IMG/VR virus record: IMGVR_UViG_3300009183_008543
Location: 1 to 64,000 of that record
Reading direction: 5' to 3' (one strand)
From: a virus
DNA: 64,000 nt
Below the pieces are notes generated by a model, which worked only from the letters and a program-made list of their open reading frames with translations, ran no database searches and was not told where the DNA came from. Positions 41,472 through 50,100 of this stretch are shown piece by piece. A program made the translations under genes and the position numbers. Within the stretch, counting starts at the first letter, position 1, and each line of letters starts with the position of its first letter.

Positions 41472-42203
41472 TCAAGATAATTGCGTCAATATATTCATAT
41501 ATTTTTTTATTTCTTCAAAACTCCAAGGAGTTCCAAATGGAATTCCATCTCTACGATTATCCACACCAACATCAAGTGTTTTGAGTTTTGGTTTACTGGC
41601 TCTAATAGTTTCTATCATCGTATCGAGTACTATTGGGTCTTTAATGAAAAAAGAAAAATTTTCTCTTATTTTATTTTCTTGATCTAAAGACATTCCATTG
41701 ATATCCTCTGCACAATAAGCTCCGTGTACATGTCCATATAGCATCCATGATCCGTACAATCTTTTGTTCCATGATCTGCATGGGTAATGATTCGTAAATA
41801 TTTGTTGCCCATTCACATTGAACATATATTGATCGGCACACTCAAAAAACTTTTCACAAACTTTTCTATCATCATGATTCCCAATAATAAGATGAACATT
41901 TTGACAATTAATTCTAGATCGCAAACTACCAACATATTTCTCTCTATCTTTGCTTCTAGAATAGCAAAAATCACCAATAATGATAAGTTTATCTCTTCTT
42001 CCAACAACAGCATTGATCGAATCAATAATCGCATCTGTCATCAATTGTGTAGATTCTTTAGAGATACTAATTTCAGACAAAGGTATTGATCCATTATCAA
42101 CCAATTCCATCAATCCAAGCTCTATTTGATTCATAAATGGTCTTTTAGAGTATTTGATAATATTTGAATGATTTAGATGCAAATCTGCGGTAAAAAACCA
42201 CAT
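41472..42203 (-). CDS. Calcineurin-like metallophosphoesterase
   Basis: 243 residues with the full phosphoesterase set: TADLHLNHSNI near residue 4, IIGDFCYSR, LIIGNHDD, a later TNHYP and MLYGHVHGAY. This group (phage-encoded DLHLxH type) hydrolyses phosphodiesters; real substrate unknown. ATG overlaps the stop of the thioredoxin-like gene by one base (TAATG). Confidence 0.85.
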   Translation of the reverse strand: MWFFTADLHLNHSNIIKYSKRPFMNQIELGLMELVDNGSIPLSEISISKESTQLMTDAIIDSINAVVGRRDKLIIIGDFCYSRSKDREKYVGSLRSRINCQNVHLIIGNHDDRKVCEKFFECADQYMFNVNGQQIFTNHYPCRSWNKRLYGSWMLYGHVHGAYCAEDINGMSLDQENKIRENFSFFIKDPIVLDTMIETIRASKPKLKTLDVGVDNRRDGIPFGTPWSFEEIKKYMNILTQLS

Positions 42204-42478
42204 TAGGTGATACTCCCATCAAAAAGACCTATAAATCTATATTTTTCAACGCCATTAACAAAATATATTGTTGTGGGATATAATTCGATTTTGTTATTGT
42301 AAGCGAGATCATGGTTTTCTTCCACATTTATCAATCCGCATTTAGCCTTAAGTCTTGCCTTTTTGAATAAATCAATTTGTAAAAAAGATGGTTTACCCCA
42401 TGGAACCCAAAATAAAACATACCATTCATTCTTTTTGATTAAATGAAAATTTTCATTTGTTATATTGACTAATTCCAT
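42203..42478 (-). CDS. Thioredoxin-like protein lacking the active-site cysteines
   Basis: 91 residues with thioredoxin order: YVLFWVPWGKPS at 20-31 where thioredoxin has FWAPWCGPC, LINVEENHDLA and LYPTTIYFVNGVEKYRFIG (the cis-Pro YPTT is kept). The Cys pair is replaced by Gly28 and Ser31, so redox activity is lost while the fold seems intact. Its ATG lies within the last codons of the preceding gene (10-base overlap). Confidence 0.75.
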   Translation of the reverse strand: MELVNITNENFHLIKKNEWYVLFWVPWGKPSFLQIDLFKKARLKAKCGLINVEENHDLAYNNKIELYPTTIYFVNGVEKYRFIGLFDGSIT

Positions 42479-43125
42479 AAAAAGCTAAATCCAAAATTAT
42501 TTATTATTTTTTTGCAGTCTGGAAGTATCAACTTATTCTTTATGACACTCAAATCCGCCCCTACAAACTCAGAATGCCATCCGTGTCTTATCAGCGTAGA
42601 GCTTCCATTCATAAAAACTTGGGGCAAAAACCCCTGATACTTAGTGAAACCAAACATAAATCTAATAATGGCATTTTTTGTTTCTTTTGCCAATCGACAT
42701 TCTGAATAATCTCCGAACAAACAATCTTCAAAATTTTGATTTTTTATATCGAAATTTAAACTACATCTAAGAAGCAATGTCAATAAAGATCTTTTCAACA
42801 CACAATCAAGCCAAAAATTTGATGGTGTCATCCAAATAATATTGATTTTATCTGTTCTTCTAAAATAAGAATATTGCATAGTTGTTCCAGACATGCAAAT
42901 TACTTCTTCAAATTTTGCTATAAAATTTGCAACATTTTCTGATTTAAAATCATGATGAGAGAAATAAAATCCAGACATATTTAATGACATTTTTCCTAAA
43001 AACTGTTCACGACAATGATCCCAAATAATAGGCTTAGGGCTTTCCTGATCACAAGCAAAGTAGCCAATTAGAGGGCAATTATAAATTAAATTAATCGTTT
43101 TTGATTCTAAAAATTTTGCTGGCAT
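42469..43125 (-). CDS. Hypothetical protein, 218 residues
   Basis: Contains MSGFYFSHHDFKSENV and IIWMTPSNFWLDCVLKRSLL; no recognised fold. Start at ATG 43125, ten bases past the preceding stop, is preferred to the 34-residue longer frame that overlaps it by 92 bases. Part of the long minus-strand operon. Confidence 0.5.
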   Translation of the reverse strand: MPAKFLESKTINLIYNCPLIGYFACDQESPKPIIWDHCREQFLGKMSLNMSGFYFSHHDFKSENVANFIAKFEEVICMSGTTMQYSYFRRTDKINIIWMTPSNFWLDCVLKRSLLTLLLRCSLNFDIKNQNFEDCLFGDYSECRLAKETKNAIIRFMFGFTKYQGFLPQVFMNGSSTLIRHGWHSEFVGADLSVIKNKLILPDCKKIINNFGFSFLWN

Positions 43126-43135
43126 ATTTACCAAA

Positions 43136-43798
43136 TTAATTGTTGAATTCCAACCGACAAGGTGATTTATCGGCAAATAATTTTCCAATCCATGCACTAT
43201 AGCTCTTAAGATATACAAGCATTGCATTGAACCATATCGAACACATCGATCTAGAATCCAAGCTAATATGATTTACTATTTCATTTATACTTTGAATTCT
43301 TTTTTCTAAGGAATTTTTCAAATTTAAACTTTCCCAAAGAAGTGATTTTATATTGTGTGGAACTTCTAAAAAATAAAGATCAAACATATAGACAAATGAT
43401 TCCCATAACATAAAACGAGCATCTTCTTTTGAATTTGCAAAAATCCAATTTGTATTAGACTTTTTAACTGCATAATACCAACTATAAATGAACTCCTCAT
43501 AATCATCATATTCAATCTTTTGACTTGATAAAGTTTTGAACAAAGTATTATGACTTACAAATTCATCATTCCTAATAGAATTCAATATTGGATATTGTAT
43601 TTTTTGAGGATATTTAAATTCAATGAAATAATTACCCGGACTTTTTGTTCTATTGTTCCAGCTAATGCTTATGTAAAGATAAGTATTTGATGTGGTAATA
43701 ACTGATGGTTTTGCTATAGCAAATGTATTATAACAATGATGAACAACAGATAGATTTTGAAGATTTTTTCGCTGTATATATTCTTCTAATATATTCAT
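43136..43798 (-). CDS. Hypothetical protein, 220 residues
   Basis: An aromatic-rich protein (YLYISISWNNR, FIYSWYYAVKKS, FMLWESFVYMFDLYFLE) with no recognised motif. Start overlaps the stop of the preceding gene by four bases (ATGA), so translation is coupled. Confidence 0.5.
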   Translation of the reverse strand: MNILEEYIQRKNLQNLSVVHHCYNTFAIAKPSVITTSNTYLYISISWNNRTKSPGNYFIEFKYPQKIQYPILNSIRNDEFVSHNTLFKTLSSQKIEYDDYEEFIYSWYYAVKKSNTNWIFANSKEDARFMLWESFVYMFDLYFLEVPHNIKSLLWESLNLKNSLEKRIQSINEIVNHISLDSRSMCSIWFNAMLVYLKSYSAWIGKLFADKSPCRLEFNN

Positions 43799-44487
43799 TT
43801 TTTACTTGGTGTTAATGCCTTGTCTAAAATTGGAAGATTAGGTTCAATAATATCAAGTTTGATTTCTGGCTTTGGTTCTGGTTTGATTTCTGCCTTAGTA
43901 TCTATTTTTTGACGAATTCCAACAAGTTCTTTTTGTACTTCTGAAATTAGATATTTAATTTCATTAAAACTATTTTTTTTATCTTTATTTGTTTCAAGTC
44001 TTTCAAAATAATCAATTGTCTTAATTTGTGAGTTTTTTATTTCTAGAGCCATAGCATTAAGCTCCTCAATCTTTTTAGATAAATCTTTTATTTTCCCATC
44101 AACTGCGGACATACTATTGCTATTTATCATCTTGATGTCATTGATTTGTTTTTTAATTGCAGAAAATGTTTCCAAAAAACTTGGATCATTATTTCCAGCC
44201 TTTGACTCCAATTGATATGAAATTAATTTTTCATCTTTATAATCATTGCACTTTTTATCACTATAGTCAAAATGCAAATCGCACAAGTTTCCTTGCTTTT
44301 CATAAATAAATATGATGGGAACTTTTTTGTTTAAAATTGGAATGGTTATCTTATCGCCATTTGGCAAAATAGATTCTGCATGCTTACATGACTTTATTTC
44401 TTCTTTATAATTTATCGTATATGTATAACTTTTAAGATTTTGATGCTCTGAAAAAATCATTCCGATAATAAGTGCATAATATATCAT
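43795..44487 (-). CDS. Exported coiled-coil protein
   Basis: 230 residues: short hydrophobic N-terminus (MIYYALIIGMIF), a beta-rich domain with paired Cys (CKHAE, CDLHFDYSDKKC), a coiled coil at about 105-200 and a Pro/Lys-rich tail with PEPKPE. Layout fits a periplasmic spanin-like or fibre protein; none can be asserted. ATGA overlap with the upstream gene. Confidence 0.5.
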   Translation of the reverse strand: MIYYALIIGMIFSEHQNLKSYTYTINYKEEIKSCKHAESILPNGDKITIPILNKKVPIIFIYEKQGNLCDLHFDYSDKKCNDYKDEKLISYQLESKAGNNDPSFLETFSAIKKQINDIKMINSNSMSAVDGKIKDLSKKIEELNAMALEIKNSQIKTIDYFERLETNKDKKNSFNEIKYLISEVQKELVGIRQKIDTKAEIKPEPKPEIKLDIIEPNLPILDKALTPSKK

Positions 44488-44705
44488 TTCAATTCCTCAA
44501 GAAATTTATTTTGAAAAGTAAAATCCTTCAGCCTAATCCAACATTTTGAATCCTCATCCCAAGTAATGGGATATTTTTTTGGTATGGATTCCAAAATATC
44601 AAATAAATGAGTTACATTACTAGCATGTTCTAACGATCTTTGAAAAATTAATGGATGTAATTTTGGATATCTTTTTCTCAATCCATCAACGATATTATTA
44701 TCCAT
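44484..44705 (-). CDS. Small hypothetical protein
   Basis: 73 residues, helix-rich, with LRKRYPKLHPLIFQRSLEHA and a Trp-rich end. ATG lies in the last codons of the preceding membrane-protein gene (8-base overlap). Confidence 0.5.
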   Translation of the reverse strand: MDNNIVDGLRKRYPKLHPLIFQRSLEHASNVTHLFDILESIPKKYPITWDEDSKCWIRLKDFTFQNKFLEELK

Positions 44706-45000
44706 TCATTCTCTTTCCATTAAAGAAGTTTCTTGCACCATCTTTAGCTGTTTTCAAATTGTAAAATCTCCAAAAGGCACAAAAAATAACGCCACCTAAA
44801 ATTGACATAAAAAAGCCAGAAGGCTCATAAGGTGCTTTTCCAGAATTTATAACCCAATTTAAAAACCCACCAATCCACGATCCGCAAATTCCAATCAAAA
44901 TAGTTGGCAACAAACCAACTGGATCTGATCCGGGATGAATAATCTTTGCAATAAATCCAGTGATAAGCCCAAATATAGAAAAAATTATAATACTAAACAT
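44698..45000 (-). CDS. GlsB/YeaQ/YmgE-family small membrane protein
   Basis: 100 residues with three hydrophobic helices and the family fingerprint GLITGFIAKIIHPGSDP, then ILIGICGSWIGGFL and ILGGVIFCAFWR. The family, named transglycosylase-associated, is widespread in bacteria under stress and rare in phages. SD GAGAGG lies in the last codons of the upstream gene. Confidence 0.75.
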   Translation of the reverse strand: MFSIIIFSIFGLITGFIAKIIHPGSDPVGLLPTILIGICGSWIGGFLNWVINSGKAPYEPSGFFMSILGGVIFCAFWRFYNLKTAKDGARNFFNGKRMNG

Positions 45001-45002
45001 TT

Positions 45003-45848
45003 TTACCTCTCTGCTTTCTTAATTGTTAAATAACTATCTGGTGTTACTCTTTCCTGTAAATCTTTCGACAAACCATTTACATATCTCACATATGTTTTCT
45101 GAAAATCATCCATAATTTTGAATCCCAAAACTTTTTCCGTAGCAACCTTCGATCCACTATGATGAGATGTTTTCAAAAAACTATGAAATCTTACTTCTCC
45201 GAATTCTTTACGCAACAATAAGCACAAAGCTGCAGATTGCGAAGAAAATACTTTTTGTCTATCTAAACTCAATTTCAAAAATTGATCTTCTTGTAAATTC
45301 AAGATACTCTCTAAATCAAACAACTTACTACTAGATAAAGAAGATAAATCAACTTTAATGTCTGATGTCAGACCATTCAATTGACACATACCTTTGATAG
45401 ACCAAATCGGAAACTTAAAATTGTTTACTTGTTCAAATTCTGCAAAAATAATTTGACTTAAATTAATTGGTAAAATTTTTGCAGGTTTATCGTCTAAAGC
45501 CAACCACATAGCCGTAATTTCAATTGATCCATCTTTTCTTCTAATCTCAACTTTTGAATCATTTAAATTAAACAACTTATTTAACATCGCAGAATCTGGA
45601 ACGCAAAAAATTCTACATTCTTTAGAAAATTTAACATCTGGCAAACCCCATCTTGTTAAGCACCAAACTTTGATGTCATCAAGATTGTTTTTCATCCATA
45701 GCCCATGATCGTCATCAATGCTTAGAATGGTGAAATTACTTGTGACATATCGATGCCACGCCAAATCTTTCAACAATTGATCATCTTGTGCAATAACAGA
45801 TGTATTGAAAAAAAACAACATAAACATTAAAACAAAAGTTTTTCTCAT
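45003..45848 (-). CDS. Exported peptidase-MA-like protein, catalytic motif lost
   Basis: 281 residues. Signal peptide (RKTFVLMFMLFFFNTSVIAQ). A later block, FAEFEQVNNFKFPIWSIKGMCQ, sits where MA-type gluzincin peptidases have HExxH and the following WLSEG, and QSAALCLLLRKEFGEVRFHSF matches their YxxxxALVxFL..eGG..kF segment. The HExxH is replaced by AEFEQ, so it is probably an inactive relative. Function unknown. Confidence 0.5.
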   Translation of the reverse strand: MRKTFVLMFMLFFFNTSVIAQDDQLLKDLAWHRYVTSNFTILSIDDDHGLWMKNNLDDIKVWCLTRWGLPDVKFSKECRIFCVPDSAMLNKLFNLNDSKVEIRRKDGSIEITAMWLALDDKPAKILPINLSQIIFAEFEQVNNFKFPIWSIKGMCQLNGLTSDIKVDLSSLSSSKLFDLESILNLQEDQFLKLSLDRQKVFSSQSAALCLLLRKEFGEVRFHSFLKTSHHSGSKVATEKVLGFKIMDDFQKTYVRYVNGLSKDLQERVTPDSYLTIKKAER

Positions 45849-45860
45849 AATAATTTATCC

Positions 45861-46847
45861 TCAATCAATTTTGTATATCCTATCTAATAGAGTTTTTGCT
45901 TCTTTTTTAGCATTGATTTGTTTAAAATAATGATTTGAAGAAGAAGAATTTTGATTTTTTATGATTCTTTTTAATAGCCATTTTCTTAAATTGAAAAAAT
46001 TATTATCGTATATATCAAAGGATCTTTGCCTGTATAAGCCAAAAAATGATAACATATCTGTTACTGAGTATCTTCTTTTTGATAAATTATTTAATGGAAA
46101 TATTTTTTTATTTTTAACATAATCAACAAAGTTTACAAATAATATAATCCAACACTTAGCATCTTTTCCACAAACAGTTCCTTCTGGACATCTAAATTCA
46201 ACCGTATTACGAATGTCTGTTTTGTTGTGTAAAGAATTATAAAAGTTGACAATATTTAAAGTTGATCTTTTAGCATTTGTTGCCGACAAAACATCCTCGC
46301 TTGGCTTGAAAAACTTGGCAATGTTGACGGCATCCAATGATGAATAAAGATGTGATATTACCCAATGTTTTATACTAGGATTTAAAAATTTACAATATTT
46401 ATTTTCCCATCTTGAAAAAGGCAAAGCATAAATTAAAACTTGTTCTATTGCCATCCAATACAAAAGAAGTCTGCCTATATCGTCTTCATCAAAGTCACTA
46501 ACATCAACATGAACATGAAGTCCACAAAATTTATTGACTTCGGCTTTATTTTGTTTCACCTTGTTTATAACATGAGAAACATGATTCACATCTTTTAATC
46601 CAGAACAAATATAACTTGCTATTTCGATTCCTAATGGACCTCCAGATCCACGAGGACCACAACTGGCATCATTTTTCACATGCCAATAATTATTTCTATA
46701 TGAAAGCGAATAACGAGTCGTTATTGCTTTTCTGTAAGAATTCTGCTCTATAATTTTCTTTATGTCTTTTTTAGATAAATTGTTCGACAACTCGAATTCA
46801 ACTCCGAATTTACGATTAGAATTAAATTTTTTATATTTTATTTTCAT
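45861..46847 (-). CDS. Amidoligase (Amidoligase_2 / COOH-NH2 ligase)
   Basis: 328 residues with FGVEFELS at the start (Mg-ATP-binding Glu), CGLHVHVDVSDFD in the middle, and NTVEFRCPEGTV near residue 210, the GCS-like fold order of Amidoligase_2. These enzymes join carboxylates to amines, making small peptides or tagging proteins, and occur in phages. In this window a GGACT-type cyclotransferase (26411-26827) and a PaaK-type activator (3617-4645) are present as possible partners. No Shine-Dalgarno; GTTAAATAA abuts the ATG. Confidence 0.8.
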   Translation of the reverse strand: MKIKYKKFNSNRKFGVEFELSNNLSKKDIKKIIEQNSYRKAITTRYSLSYRNNYWHVKNDASCGPRGSGGPLGIEIASYICSGLKDVNHVSHVINKVKQNKAEVNKFCGLHVHVDVSDFDEDDIGRLLLYWMAIEQVLIYALPFSRWENKYCKFLNPSIKHWVISHLYSSLDAVNIAKFFKPSEDVLSATNAKRSTLNIVNFYNSLHNKTDIRNTVEFRCPEGTVCGKDAKCWIILFVNFVDYVKNKKIFPLNNLSKRRYSVTDMLSFFGLYRQRSFDIYDNNFFNLRKWLLKRIIKNQNSSSSNHYFKQINAKKEAKTLLDRIYKID

Positions 46848-46856
46848 TTATTTAAC

Positions 46857-47120
46857 TTAAACTAAGCCCCTATCATCTCGGCTTCTCCTTTGAACTTCAT
46901 CAAGCTCTTCTTCAAATTTTTGATCCCAAGACTTACCTCGATTACTTGTCGTGGCAGTCTTTTTTAATGTTCCAAAGTTTTCAAGAACATCAACAATGTC
47001 TGATATAAATTCTTTTTGTTCGTCACGAATCCTTACCAAGAAAGCACTTATAAAAAACAAAACTACTAAGTTTATTATAAGTAACAATATGATTACTATG
47101 CCAATAATTAAATCGTACAT
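46857..47120 (-). CDS. Small membrane-anchored coiled protein
   Basis: 87 residues: one helix (IIGIVIILLLIINLVVLFFI) then a basic/acidic coiled tail (DEVQRRSRDDRG). It starts three bases past the stop of the giant protein gene. Confidence 0.55.
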   Translation of the reverse strand: MYDLIIGIVIILLLIINLVVLFFISAFLVRIRDEQKEFISDIVDVLENFGTLKKTATTSNRGKSWDQKFEEELDEVQRRSRDDRGLV

Positions 47121-47123
47121 TTA

Positions 47124-50100
47124 TCACACATAAAATTGGGATTGTGGTTCGGGTCGAAGAGACGATATATCAATAATATTCGTGTCGAGACTAATATTTC
47201 TATCAAGTATTCTGCAAACAAAGTCATTGGCATCCCAATAAGTTCCCTTAAATATATTTAACTCATCATAATAACTGAATGTGTCTACATTAATTTTAAG
47301 ATCATTTGTAACATACTCTGGTCTAAAGTGAAAGTCAAATGTAAAATCTATTCCAAAACTTGTAAATTTATTGCATAAATCTTCTGATGGAAATAAAACA
47401 AAAAGTCTAGCATCTGTATTACTTCCTGTTTGCAAATTGATTCTTTTTGCATAAAGACCAAATTTCCACATAGATGATGATAAAACATCTTCTCCGTATT
47501 GAGATATACAAGACCAGTCAAAATTAATATGCCAAAGTTCCTGAGCATTAGAATTATCACTTCCTATGCCACGAAGATGCAATGAATATTGCCAACTATT
47601 TGTAATAGTATTATAAAACAACTGTAAAGATTCTGGTATCTTAAGATTATTTCGTAATAAAAAGTCTTGCAATATATTTGCACTGCCTAGATTGGTTCTC
47701 ATGTACAATGTTTCTGGTATCGCATCACAATTGCCACATGTGGTTGTTATGTTTTGCGTAATAGCAGCCAAATCTGTCACAAAATCTTCAGCATAAGCAA
47801 TTTCTAAAAAATCAATCTCAGTAATAACCCCCATGGATATATCATCGACATTTAATGGCGAATCATAAGTTCCAGACAAATAAATTGATCCACTACCATC
47901 AAATGCATAACCCGGAACAACATATTCCGAGTCTCCTCCCAAAGATATTGGCGATAATAAAGATGTATACCAAAAATCTCCAGCTATAGAATCTCTTGTA
48001 GATGCTGCATCTCCCAAAGTAATAGGAACCGAATCATCTACTGGAATTTCAAAAGATGCAATTCCAATGTCAATTGAACCATCCAAAATTATGGTTCCAC
48101 TTCCCTCATAAGATTGATATGGAGAAATTGCTTTCGCTGAACCACCAATTGAAACTGTACCCAAAGATTCAAATATGTAAATATTTCTTGAATATATAGA
48201 ATTTCCATAAACATACATTAATCCATCTACATATGGTTTAATCGGATAATCAGCACTTCCGTAAACCACAACTCCTGCATAAGATGGATATATATATCCT
48301 AATCCAGTAGACGCAAAACTCAATTTAAATTCGACCAATGACTCATTTGAAGTTGTAATACCACCAGAAGTATTATACTTATAATAAGGACTTACTGGTA
48401 TGGATTCGCCTTCTAAGGTTATAGATCCTGATGATTCGTAGTTGTAGTTTGATAGTGATATCAAAGCAGAATCATCTATATAAACATTTCCATCTCCCAC
48501 ATAAATATAAAATGCACATAAAACTTCAGAAGATCCAGAGGTTGAAATATTTCCGCTAGAAATATATTTTCTTTCTAAATTTGCTTGAGAATTTATTGTT
48601 ATTCCGCCAGATGCCTCGTAATACGACAATTCAATAATTCCAGTTTTTATGCCCATAGAAACTACTGTTGTTGCAACAATAGTGAATGGTATGCATTCTG
48701 GTATTTTTGAAAATGGAACTGAGACGAATTCATTGCTTGAAGGTACTGGCAGTCCATTTATTGCAATTCCTGTTGAACCTATGGCGACAAAAGAATTAAC
48801 AGGATGAATTGATCTTTGAATGTCTGCTATTGGCCAAGTCCAATTGACATCAGTTAAAAACTGGCAAACTTCTCCTAAATCTCTAGCAACAATCTCTTGA
48901 AACATTCTGTTCAAACCATTTGGTATTGCACAAAATGGAATATTATCACAATTGTAGTACTCAACACCAACAACCCTAAATGTTCTTAGTGGTAATTCTC
49001 CAACATTAAAATTAAATGTTTGACTAAATTCAAATTGTTTATAAATATCAAAATTAAAATCAAAATTAAAAAAAACAGAAACGGTTGGATTAGTATAAGC
49101 CACATAACTTAAAGATATCTTCCCATTTCCAACAAAATTAATACTTGAATTACAAATAGCATTTCCAGATATTAAAATTTCTCCAGAACCAACAAGTGGT
49201 ATTAGTGTGGTGAGAGAAATTTCTTCGCCAATAGACTCTGGAGATCCGTGAGAAATTGGTCTAAAATAATATTTTACTCCTGAAATCAAATTGGAAATAG
49301 TCACTCTATGTTCAAAAACCAAATTGCTATCTTCTACTGTCGAATATGCATATCCATAAGTAGGACTTTCACCTAAACCTGAGCGAGAAACAGTATCGTA
49401 AACAACACGACTAGTCGAAGGAGTATTCGTAATCCAAGATATTGTTATCAAAGTAGTCGTTGAAGTAGCTTTTGAAATAGCTGAGACTGCACTTATTACT
49501 GGAGGCTCTTTTGGACTTATGGAGCTTTCATAGCTCAGAATAACTCCTCCATCAGCAATGACGCTAAGATTTAAATTAACAATAGCTGTTCCAAATATTA
49601 TAATATTTTCAGAATCAGAAATAAAAGTCAAAGCATATTCGAATAAACTATTTGCGTCATTTGTGCCACTTGGAGTTGTAACCAACACACTTGCAGAACC
49701 AAGAACATTAGAATCTGTGATCGCAATGATAGTATTCGAGTCCACGACTGTAAATTCGATAACAGCAATGCCACCAATTGTGACTTCTGTAGTTCCCGTA
49801 AAATTTTCTCCAGTAATCGTAATCGAAGTTCCGCCAGATATAGAGCCATTAGACGGATAAACGCTGGTTACTGTAGGTGGCACTTCAATGTATTCGAATA
49901 AGCTATTTGCGTCATTTGTACCACTTGGCGTTGCGACCAACACACTTGAAGAACCAAGAACATTGGCACCTGTGATAGCAGTGATAGTAGTCGAATCCAC
50001 GACTGTAAACTCGGTAACAGCAATGCCACCAATTGTAACTTCTGTAGTTCCAGTAAAATTTTCTCCAGTAATTTCAATTGAAGTTCCACCCAATGTTGAT

